Positions 1-8,881 of a stretch of 64,000 nt of DNA are shown piece by piece. The first letter of the stretch is position 1. The number at the start of each line of letters is the position of its first letter. The position numbers were made by a program, and so were the translations under genes. The stretch lies in assembly GCA_014155875.1 (NCBI GenBank), contig JACEFZ010018135.1, forward strand, positions 37,501-101,500. The letters are read 5' to 3'. The DNA comes from Cepaea nemoralis. Taxonomy: Eukaryota > Mollusca > Gastropoda > Stylommatophora > Helicidae. Under the pieces are notes generated by a model. That model was not told the DNA's origin. It did no database searches and saw only the letters and a list, made by a program, of their open reading frames with translations.

Positions 1-231
1 CGAATCGTGTCTGTAACACGGTCGCCAAGGAGCCGGCATTAAAGTTAGGTACTCAAGAAACAAGTATAGACATTCCCCCTAGCTCATAATTTACTTGTGT
101 TTCTAACAATTACTTAGTTATTGAAAGCTTTTGTATTCGTATGCACACAGATTGTGTGTCTTCTCATTACGCGTCCGTCTCCTTCCACTGACTATTTAGT
201 TAGCCTTATCTATATATATATATATATATAG

Positions 232-480
232 GGGAGTCTCTGTGGCGAAGTGATCAAGCCATTTGACTCGTGCTCTGAAGGTTGTGGGTTGGATTCCGGG
301 CCGCGTTCTTCGGTTTAGGAGCTAAATGTTTGGGAGACTCCTGTGGGTCGTCGCTAAAAGCTACGGAGTTCGAGCTTTGTGCGACGCTTTCCGTGCTGCG
401 AAAGAGACCGAGCCATATGGGATAAAACCCGGTGCAATTAAGTGGACCCTGTCGACTTTTAAGCGACTTTTTTATCTCTC
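232..480 (+). repeat. tRNA-headed short element fragment (E-family body)
   Basis: The first part has an RNA polymerase III promoter layout: an A-box-like TGGCGAAGTGA near 243 and a B-box-like GGTTGGATTCC near 289. The part from about 325 to 465 (starting at GACTCCTGTGGGTCGTCGC) matches the middle of the E2 element at 55009-55142. It is therefore a tRNA-headed or chimeric copy of that family. A poly-TA run (218-231) sits just before it. The 100-residue open frame here is not a gene. Confidence 0.6.
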
Positions 481-511
481 TCTATATATACATATATATA
501 TATCCATATTT

Positions 512-760
512 CACATGAAGGTCTCCTTGGCGAAGGTGTTACTAACGCTGTTCATAATACCGTATACCCGCGTTCGAAACACAGCTACACGCGATTTGAC
601 AGCAGACCGCGTTGCGCTGGGTTTTTAGGAAATGGTATGGGTGCCGGTCTTTCAGAAAGAAATGGTAAGCTACTGAACGTAAACTTGCCAAGGCATCAGC
701 AACAGCAAAAAATTGCTGGGGTTGAATGCAACGTCCTGTAAAAGGACATGCAACTAACTT
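512..760 (+). repeat. SINE, RTE-body family
   Basis: This is a member of a SINE family seen also at 5465, 5925 (minus), 7118 and 50460 (minus). The head keeps a degenerate tRNA B box (CCCGCGTTCGAAAC). The body holds the family signature around 650-700 (a mutated form of GGCAAACTACTGAACGTAAAC, then TTGCCAAGG) and ends at GGACATGCAACTAAC. Members differ by many substitutions, so the family is not newly active. Confidence 0.7.
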
Positions 761-1559
761 TTATTTCACATACTGTTTTCATTGAGTCAGCACTCATGTT
801 GAACTACACCTCAAAAATACTGTTTGAGAACCTCAGCCACTACCCACCAATTCGACACGTGATCGACATTTCTAACCCCCACATCCCCACACGTGCCCGC
901 TCTCCCGGGAGCCAAGTATCTGTGTAAGCAACTCTCGGATTTCATTAATCCACCCTCACCCCGCCTGATTTGCTTCCTCGCGCCCTGTCAATATCACTTA
1001 CTCACGGCCATGGACATTTTTTCACAATAATATTATTTACGCTGTCTTGTGTATAGTTCCTTCAATTTTCTCTAATGTCAGGTTCTAATTTCTTCGGTGC
1101 TGGAGAAATATGAGAAAACGTCTTCATCTAATTTCCTGACACTAAATTGTAACCAAAGGTTCTCAACGTTGATATACATGTGTCCCTGGTGTACAGAGGT
1201 TCTCGTCATTTACTTCTAACGCAACATAGGTAACTACACGTTATCTTTGTGTTTACCCACTACTGCATGGTAGTCTTCTTCGTTCGTTCGCTTGAAATAT
1301 ATCTTGTAACTGCAATGTTGTCTCTTGAATGAATTTATCTGTCTTTTTTGGTTCACTCAGTGGTCCATAAAGTGTGTTTCTGTTCAAAATGCGTTTCCTC
1401 TCTTGGCGCTGTCCAAGTTGTCCCGTGTAATCTCTCTTCTCTGCTAGCACTCGGATAGGTGTGAACCCTTTACATGCCTCACGGACCTGAACACCCTAAC
1501 GTGGATCTTAAGATTTACAACTCAGAGTATTCCAGAGGATTCACAAGAAACAAATTGGA
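761..1559. other. Unassigned spacer
   Basis: I see no gene, tRNA or recognisable repeat here. Short open frames exist on both strands but have no recognisable domain and no neighbour that supports them. Confidence 0.5.
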
Positions 1560-2960
1560 CAGCCAACCAGTCACATAACCAACTACTCCCAATCAAACAA
1601 TTACCCAACCGATCAACCTACCAATCAATCAACCAACTAACCAATCAAAAAACCAACCAACCAGTCAACCAAACAGCAACCAATCATCCAACCACTCCCA
1701 AGCAATCAACCAAGCAATCAGCCAACCAGCCAACCAAGCAACCAAGCAACCACTCCCAACCAACCAACCAATCAACCAAACAACCAAACAACCAACTAAC
1801 AAACCAGTCAACCAAGCAGCCAACCATTCAACCAAACAACCATAAAACCAACCAACCAACCAAACACATACATAACCAACCAACAAAATTAATCAATCCA
1901 GGAACCAACAAACCAATCAACTAATGATTCAAACAGTAAACAGTAACCAACCGAACAACCAATCAACCAACCAACCAACCAATCAGCTGACCAGTCATCC
2001 ACCCAACCAACCAATCAACCAACTAACCAACCAACCAATCAGACGACCAGTCAACCAACCAACCAATAAGCCAATCAGCCAACAACTAACCAATCAACCA
2101 TCTAGCAAACCAATCAGACGACCAACCAAACAACGATCCATCCAACCAAACAACCAACCAACTAACCAATCAGCAGACCAATCAACAAACCATGCGAACA
2201 ATCAGCCAACCAATCCAACCAGTCCAAATCAATCAACCAGCCAATCAACCAACCAGTCCCTCAGCCAACCAGCTAATTAACTAAGCCCGCCAAACAAACA
2301 ACCAATCAACCGATCAAAACACCAACCAAACAACTAATCAAACAACGAACCAACTAATCAACCAACCAACTACCACGAACAATCAACCAAGCAACCAACT
2401 ACCACCAACCAATCTACCAAGCAGACAAACAATCAATCAACTAACCAACTGCCACCAACGAATCTACCAACCTATGAAACAACCAATCAATCAACCAACC
2501 AATGAAAAAAACCAACCAACCAATACCATCCAATCAACCAACCAATGAAACAACCAACCAATCAATCAACCAATGAAACAAACAACCAACCAACTACCAC
2601 CAACCAGTTTACCAACCAGTCAAACAACCGAATCAACTAACCAACTGCCACCAACCAATCTACCAACCCTATGAAACAACCAATCAATCAAGTAACCAAT
2701 GAAAAAACCAATCAATCCAACCACTACCATCCAATCAAACAACCAATGAAACAACCAACCAACCAAATACCACCAACCAATCAACCAACCTGTCAAACAA
2801 TTAACCAACTAGCCAACTACCACCAACCAATCTACCAACCAATGAAACAACCAACCAACCAGCTACCACCAACCAATTAAAAAACCAAACAAACAACCAA
2901 CCAGCCAACCAGCTAACCAACCAATCAAACAACCCACCAGCCAGGCAATCATCCCACACA
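1560..2960. repeat. Degenerate tetranucleotide satellite (AACC/AATC/AACT)
   Basis: About 1.4 kb is built of four-base units of the type AACC, AATC, AACT and AAAC with many point changes. Because units are four bases, any frame cycles through Asn, Gln, Pro, Thr, Ser and Ile codons, which explains the Asn/Gln-rich open frame on the plus strand at 1924-2280 and the Trp/Leu/Gly-rich ones on the minus strand. The decay of the units points to an old array. Confidence 0.95.
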
Positions 2961-3139
2961 CCCGCCAAACAACCCTCCAGTTTCCTCGTCCCGTCGAACC
3001 TGCCAAGAACGCTCCCTGACTGGCAGTTGACTGTTGACTTGAAGGGCCTTGGCGTGTATCAGGCAGTGATTCCAACAGTTTTGATTGCGACCTGGCATTG
3101 TACTACCCTCCTTGTCGGCTCAACAGCTAACTCAGCAAC

Positions 3140-3500
3140 ACACGTACGAGGGTAAATTAATAAGTAAGTCACACATGGCTATAGAAAAATAACTAACTAT
3201 GATAATAACTTGAAACCAGTTTATTTTTATACATACATTGTCCCTTTATTTCTCAACATAATTTCCACCAACATTGATGCACTTTTCGCATCGTTTTATC
3301 CATCCTCAAAAACCGGCTGCATGGAACTGCGTGCTTTGTCTTCATAGACCGGCCATCCCACAGAACTGTGTGACTTACTTATTGAATCGCCCTCGTAACT
3401 TTGTCTACCCAGCTATGCACCGCTTTACGGGACAAACTTTTGTCAGCATAAACACAGACAACCCACCTTGGCGGGAGACATTTCGCGAATGATGCGGAAG
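3140..3500 (-). pseudogene. mariner-like transposase C-terminal relic
   Basis: On the minus strand around 3245-3290 the reading is RCEKCINVGGNYVEK followed by a stop, which is the usual end of mariner-family transposases (IS630/Tc1/mariner superfamily). Downstream, at about 3147-3175, CGAGGGTAAATTAATAAGT looks like an inverted-repeat end of a mariner element. Further upstream (3300-3500) the frame is broken and I cannot follow the DDD/E catalytic residues. It is a dead 3' fragment. Recognition rests on the C-terminal motif and the adjacent end only. Confidence 0.6.
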
Positions 3501-4253
3501 TTGAATGTGAAGCGAAAACGTGATTTAGAAAACAGAGCACATCTAACGATCAGGCGACTCCTGTTGTGCTTGTCCCACGGCGCAGTGTTTTAACACTCCA
3601 AGTCTTTCCCTGACCGCAGATTGTAGCCCGTCTTGAACATGATCATTCCAACACATCGTCGGAAGTACCTTCCTTAACTTGGACATTATCATTTCACACA
3701 CATCATCGCAAGTGTCTTTGTGAACCTTTTGTTTCGTAAAGAAACTGGAGGACACTGAGACAGGTTTCTTCACAAACGGATGGCTATATATATATATATA
3801 TATATATAGCTGACGTGTATATATAAATGTAGAATGACCACTGCCGATTAATGTTTGTCCATTGTTTCAATGAATGTTTTCTTGTTTTCTAAACGTAGAC
3901 ATATGGACATATTTTCCGATTGTTTCAATTTATGACTTCTACTGAATGCAACAATAGGCTCAGCCTTCCTCACAACTACTATTCCACCACTAGACTCAAA
4001 GCTCAGGCAACCGATCTGAAGAATCAAACCTGCACCCACCAAGCTAGCAAGGCTTCCGCTGAGGTGTACAAGAGATCATATTTGCGCGAGCTTATGTCCA
4101 CTCTATTCCATCTTATAAGTAACGAACAAAAACCCTCTCCCTCGCCATGAAGCATAACGGGTGTCTGACTCTAGCCCTAGAGTTGTACAGCCCAATCAGT
4201 CACTCCATATGTCAGATGGTCAATAGCACACCGGACGCCTTTACTTCCGTGAT
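3501..4253. other. Unassigned spacer with a short TA run
   Basis: I see no gene. A TA microsatellite lies at 3784-3810. Open frames on both strands (for example 3543-3773 minus) show no known domain; part of this stretch may be further mariner remains. Confidence 0.4.
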
Positions 4254-4456
<203 letters not shown>

Positions 4457-4730
4457 TCGTTCTTTTACTCCCTTTCTCAGTGTTTGATTAAATTCCTATC
4501 TTTAATGCTAATCTTTCGTTCGTTACACACTTTCTGCCTTCTGCTGTTCTCGCTCCCACATCTGTCTCTCTCCATTGATCTCTATCTAAATGCCACTCTT
4601 TTTTTCTGTTTATCACAACCTTTAGTTCATTGTAATGATCTGGCCTTCGCCCCGAGACTGTCACCCTGTGGTGATGTCTCTCTTACATGGCACATTCCTT
4701 CATCTGATCTCGCCGCTCTCTTTATATCTT

Positions 4731-4975
4731 ACACACACACACACACACACACACTTACACACACACACTTACACACACACACACTTACACACACACATAC
4801 TTACACACACACACACTTACACACACACACTGTCTTTATTTGTCTCAATGAGCTTGCTGGTGTAATGGGCCTTTGAAACGCAAGACATGGCGGCCGTGTT
4901 CACACACACACGCACACACACATACACATACACACACACACATACACACACTTACACACACATACACACAAACAT
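4731..4975. repeat. (CA)n with TTACAC higher-order units
   Basis: 4731-4830 alternates CA runs with TTACACACACAC units of 12-14 bp, giving a small higher-order repeat. A second CA-rich stretch lies at 4901-4975. Confidence 0.95.
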
Positions 4976-5464
4976 ATCATCAAATGTGGCAAGACGTTAA
5001 CAGTGAAAAGAGCTAATTTCTTTGCCATTACGGCATTTGGGGCAAGTGATGGCCCTTTAAAAATGTTTATTTTACATAATTTTCAATGGTAAGGACTAAG
5101 TCTCAGCTGGTCGTACCTTAGCAGCTATTTCTATATTAGAAACATTGCCTACACTAGCATATGTAGATCTTGTAAATCTCGTATGTTGACGTGGAAGAGA
5201 AGGGGAAACCACAGAAATAATTACCCAAGAATAAGTGCATGAGCAAGCACAAAGCTGGGGTTTAGAGACTCTTTTGTCGATTGCCTAAGCATTACGCATG
5301 AGTAATCTCGCATACCGTTTTCGAAACACAGATGTGGGAGATTTGAAAGTCGTTAAGAAAGCTAATGGTAAACCTATTGAACGTAAACTTGCCTAAACTA
5401 ATATCTGATATCAGATGCTTAGTGGAGATTGGAATAAGAATTGCCATGAAAAAGTTGTCTTTTT
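4976..5464. other. Unassigned spacer
   Basis: I see no gene or named repeat. The stretch near 5340-5400 contains scattered SINE-like words (for example TATTGAACGTAAACTTGCC at 5375-5393), so it may hold a decayed fragment of the RTE-body SINE. Confidence 0.4.
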
Positions 5465-5706
5465 GCAAGAGGCCAGCTCCGCGGGGAAGTGGTAACGGAC
5501 GCAGTTCGTAATCCCACATACCCGCGTTCGAAACACAGCTGCGGGCGATTTGGTAACAGACCGTCGTGCATTGATTATTTACGAAATGGTATGGGTGACG
5601 GTCGTTCAGAAACAATGGCAAATTACTGAACGTAAACTTGCCAAGAGAACACAACAGTACAAAATGCTGGTGTGACTGCGACGTCCTGAAAAGGATATGC
5701 AACTAA
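5465..5706 (+). repeat. SINE, RTE-body family
   Basis: A head with GCCAGCTCCGCGGGGAAGTGG (A-box region) and CCCGCGTTCGAAAC (B-box region) is followed by the family body, including AACAATGGCAAATTACTGAAC and the end GATATGCAACTAAC. It matches the copy at 512-760 over most of its length. Confidence 0.75.
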
Positions 5707-5924
5707 CTCTGTGTTTGGTTTGCAAAAGACAAAACATACGAATGAAAAAGCTGTTAATTGTGGTGAAAAAAAAACAACAACAACACAACATAGTGTTAAA
5801 GTGCAACATACAAATTATACCTACTTCATCCGTGTGAAACATGGAAATTAAACAGTCAAAAAATAGAAATATTTATATATTTAAATAGAATATATGAACG
5901 TGAAGATGTGTGTGTTTTTTTTTT

Positions 5925-6175
5925 GTTTTTCTTTGCATATCCTTTACAGGACATCGCTGTCAACACCAGCATCTTTCAGCTGTATGTTGATCTCTTGGCA
6001 AGATTACGCTCAGTAGTTTGCCATTGCTTTCTGAGCGGCCGGCTCACATACCCCGTAAGTTACCGATGCGATTCGAACCACTGCTGATTTGAACCGTCAT
6101 CACGTTACCTGACGAGAGTATACGAGATTACGGAGAAAAGTCATAACCTCTAAGCCACGAAGCCGGCAACCGCGA
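5925..6175 (-). repeat. SINE, RTE-body family (inverted copy)
   Basis: On the minus strand this reads from a tRNA-like head at about 6172 (GCCGGCTTCGTGGCTTAGAG) to the 3' body at about 5935. The complement of the family signature AAAGCAATGGCAAACTACTGA is at 6011-6031. It lies only about 220 bp from the copy at 5465-5706 and in opposite orientation. Confidence 0.75.
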
Positions 6176-6249
6176 GTTGCTTATATTAATTACAAGAAGA
6201 TTATCGTTAATTTGGGTATATTGTGAGACGATTTTAATATTTAATGATA

Positions 6250-6440
6250 AATGGAAAACCTAATGGGGAAAGAACAAGTGGAAGACAAAGCGACGCATGC
6301 CTGGATGGCTTGACCACGTCACATAATCGGAGCAATAGCACAGACCTGACCAGAGACATTTTTATCTATGTCATTCGGGAATAATGTCCAGCACACTTAA
6401 TCTGCATGGCACTTGATGGATGGATGGAGGGTGTGTGTAT
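6250..6440 (+). pseudogene. LINE-A-type 3' end relic
   Basis: The sequence resembles the last coding part and 3' end of the RTE-like LINE at 11150-11315: GGATGGCTTGACCACGTCAC recalls the segment at 11188, and the piece ending GCATGGCACTTGATGGATGG recalls the LINE end. The frame is broken throughout. Its GATG tail has grown into the adjoining GTGGGTGG repeat. Confidence 0.6.
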
Positions 6441-6600
6441 GGGTGGGTGATATGTGTGGGTGGGTGAGGTGTGGGTGGGGGTGGGTGGGTGGGTGAGGTG
6501 TGGGTGGATGGGTGGGTAGGGGTTGTATGTGGGTGGATGGGGATGTGTGTGGCTGGGTTTGGGTGTATGTGGGTGGATGTTGTGTGGGTGGGTGAGGGAT
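6418..6600. repeat. GATG/GTGGGTGG-rich tandem tract
   Basis: About 180 bp of mixed GGATG, GTGGGTGG and GTGTGG units. It starts at the tail of the LINE relic, so it most likely expanded from a (GATG)n LINE tail. Pro/His/Thr-rich open frames on the minus strand are by-products. Confidence 0.85.
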
Positions 6601-6714
6601 GTGTCTCATAACATTGTAATATGCATTGTTTATGTTTAGAACATTCATTTGACACTGCATTTTCCTATGTGAATGCATCATGCACTATTGATGAATGAAA
6701 GATGAGTGATTGGA

Positions 6715-6800
6715 AGGGCCGAATGTAAGACGGGCCTGCGTGCCCAATTTGCAACCCTTTTAAAATAAAGTTGAATTGAATTGAATTGATAATGATGGTT
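6715..6800 (+). repeat. LINE-D 3' terminus with (GAATT)n tail
   Basis: AGACGGGCCTGCGTGCCCAA followed by an ACCCTTTTAAAATAAAG segment is the same 3' terminus found at 7705 and, on the minus strand, at 19313-19365. Here the tail is GAATT-type rather than GTTC-type. Confidence 0.7.
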
Positions 6801-6817
6801 TTCTGTTACAGTATAGG

Positions 6818-7108
6818 TTTACCGGTCTCTGTGGCTAAGCGCTTGCGAACGCGGTTTGTGAGCACGTATACCCGGATTCGAAACACGATGAACTGTGGCG
6901 AGTGTGGATGAATTTTGTGTTGGAACTCTGACGGCGGCATTATGCACAGTGTACCTGTGCGGGCTTGTTGGATTGCCGAGACTCCCGTCTATTCCACTTT
7001 TCACATTGGACAGTGGGGAGCATTTTGTGTAATATTCGCTGGCACGGGAATGGAACATAATGGGGACGACCCGTTGCCGTGAAGTTGGAACCTCGACTAA
7101 CTAACTAA
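6818..7108 (+). repeat. tRNA-headed SINE with E-family 3' end and ACTA tail
   Basis: The head has TGGCTAAGCGCTTGCGAACG (A box) and CCGGATTCGAAAC (B box). The rest, from about 6890, matches the 3' halves of E1 (11770-12003) and E2 (55195-55414), ending CCTCGACTAACTAACTAACTA. The tail equals that of LINE-B, which suggests LINE-B machinery moved it. Confidence 0.75.
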
Positions 7109-7117
7109 CTAGCTGGG

Positions 7118-7262
7118 TTTTTTTTTCGAAAAAGGTATAGGAGCCGGTTGTTCAGAAAGCAATGGCAAACTACTGAACGTACAATTTGCCCAGGAATCAC
7201 GAACAGCGAAAATGCTGGGGTTGAGTTCTACGTCCTGTGAAGGACATGCAGCTTAATTTAAT
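7118..7262 (+). repeat. SINE body fragment, RTE-body family
   Basis: This copy has lost its tRNA head. It begins near AAAAAGGTATAGGAGCCGG and runs through GAAAGCAATGGCAAACTAC (7155-7173) to GGACATGCAGCTTAA. The 19-nt word is identical to one in the 5' region of LINE-A at 8277-8295. Confidence 0.75.
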
Positions 7263-7417
7263 AGGACTTTGGACGCCAGGTTTGCATTCTAGAGCTAGGA
7301 TGTTGCCTTCCGTATCCATGCTGGTTCGGTGCACCTTTGAAGATATATAGGCCCTCTTTTGGCTATGTAAAATCATCTTTTTTTAAAATTATTATTTCTA
7401 TGAAAAGAATGTTTTTC

Positions 7418-7620
7418 TTCTTATAGTCCATGACGTGTGGCGTAGGTGATCATGTCTGTCCACAGCCCTCTGTCTCTTGTACTGCCAATCTTCTTATAGT
7501 CCATGGCGTGTGGCATAAGTGATTGTGTCTGTCCGTAGACTTATGTCTTGTTTGGTATCAATCTGATTTGTCCAAGCCTTGGTGATCATGTCTGTCCACA
7601 GCATTCTGTCTCTTCTAATG
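7418..7620 (-). pseudogene. Two to three tandem LINE 3' coding tips
   Basis: On the minus strand 7425-7487 reads STRDRGLWTDMITYATRHGL and a stop, clearly the counterpart of the LINE-A C-terminus (…DRVRWQNMTAHAYRHGT). The complementary pattern recurs at 7494-7545 and more weakly at 7575-7612. They are short 3' remains of RTE-like LINEs, perhaps duplicated in tandem. Confidence 0.65.
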
Positions 7621-7704
7621 CGAAACATTTCGAAGTGTTTCCGTGCCATGATGTCAAATTCCCTAACACCTTCTCTCTAGGTCTTCCCTTATTTCTGTTT
7701 CCAA

Positions 7705-7830
7705 TGAGAGACGGGCCTGCGTGCTCATTTTGTGACCCTTTGAAAATAAATTTTGTTCGTTCGTTCGTTCATTCGTTCGTTCGTTCGTTCGTCCGTTTGT
7801 TCGTTCGTTCGTTCGTTCGTTCGTTCCCTC
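7705..7830 (+). repeat. LINE-D 3' terminus with (GTTC)n tail
   Basis: AGACGGGCCTGCGTGCTCAT and ACCCTTTGAAAATAAATTTT are followed by about 70 bp of GTTC repeats. The same 3' terminus plus GTTC tail ends the LINE-D relic at 19295-19365 on the minus strand. Confidence 0.8.
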
Positions 7831-8146
7831 CAACCTTCCCTTTGTGACGACATACTCCAGTTTTCTCCTTCTCGTGACATGCGCAAAGATGATGGAATTT
7901 CTTCTTCAAATGACATCAGCCAGTTCTCTTTGTGAGTTCACTTCAGTTCACTTCTTTCAAGATGTATTCTTTATTTGTTATACCCATCATTGTTCTCCCG
8001 GGTAGCGGGGTAGGGGTATCCCCTATCAAAGGAGAAGTAAGGCGCCTCCTTCCCTCCGCTAGCCTACGGGACACCCTTGGGCAAGGTGGAGTACCCGTTT
8101 AGCCCCCCTGATCAGGGTTACGTGAAGCCATGGGTGCAGGTGGTGG

Positions 8147-8881
8147 ATGAAGATGGAGAGCAGCCGACAGATAGTTGTAGGTTATGGTCTCCACCTTCAC
8201 GACGGTAGGCAGAGGATCTCCTTTTTTGAGGAGACAATGGCTACGGTCACTGACCAGTATGGTCACTGCTGGGAAGGAAAGCAATGGCAAACTACCTTCT
8301 TTACACATGCCAAGAAAATCATGTTGTGTTCACTTATCGATAATCAGAGAAACGGCGTAAATGGGTGCTCCATAGGAGCAGCCTCGCCCGGTAGGGATAG
8401 TCATGCACACCAGGTGACCCCAGACCGTCAACAGGCTACTAGGTGCAAAAGATTAATATCATTGAAAGTAGGAACTTGGAATGTTAGAACAATGAATGCA
8501 GATGGAAAGTTGGAGGACATCAAAAAAGAAATGGAGAGAGAGAAGATTAACATATTAGGAATATCGGAAACGAGATGGAGAGGAGCAGGGATAAGGACAG
8601 GAGAGGATTGTAAGATTATTTACTCGGGGGGAGAAGAACAGCAAAGAGGTGTAGCCATTATATTAGATAAGCAAACATCAAATTCTGTCAAAGGATATTG
8701 GGCTGTGTCAGACAGAGTTCTATTAGTAAAATTAAACGGAAGACCTTTTAAAATAAATGTAATTCAAGTATATGCCCCAACAAGTGAAAGCAGTGAAGAA
8801 AGTGTAGAGGAATTTTATAATGACATGGAGTCTGCTTTGAAGAACTGTAAAAAAATCAGAAATAAATATCATAATGGGTGA
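8147..8881 (+). CDS. LINE-A endonuclease N-terminal part (broken from the rest by a frameshift)
   Basis: This frame carries the first half of an apurinic/apyrimidinic-type endonuclease, which nicks target DNA so that reverse transcription can start there. Visible motifs are TWNVRTM (the Asn of motif I) near residue 110 and ISETRWRG (the Glu of motif II) near residue 140. The frame runs out after 244 residues, just after an A7 run at about 8849-8855. The following frame, overlapping by 8 bases, takes up at MGDFNAKIG, so the break is most simply an extra A in that run. The first 80 or so residues have no known domain and may be 5' leader rather than protein; another start near 8455 is possible. 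Confidence 0.75.
   Translation: MKMESSRQIVVGYGLHLHDGRQRISFFEETMATVTDQYGHCWEGKQWQTTFFTHAKKIMLCSLIDNQRNGVNGCSIGAASPGRDSHAHQVTPDRQQATRCKRLISLKVGTWNVRTMNADGKLEDIKKEMEREKINILGISETRWRGAGIRTGEDCKIIYSGGEEQQRGVAIILDKQTSNSVKGYWAVSDRVLLVKLNGRPFKINVIQVYAPTSESSEESVEEFYNDMESALKNCKKIRNKYHNG

Noticed and set aside
232..300. A true tRNA gene
   Set aside because: Only A-box and B-box-like words are present; no cloverleaf can be completed, and the following sequence is a known family body. Same judgement for the heads at 6818, 50703 and 51752.
1924..2280. Asn/Gln-rich 118-residue frame resembling a prion-like domain
   Set aside because: Product of a decayed AACC/AATC satellite; neighbouring satellite gives similar frames on both strands.
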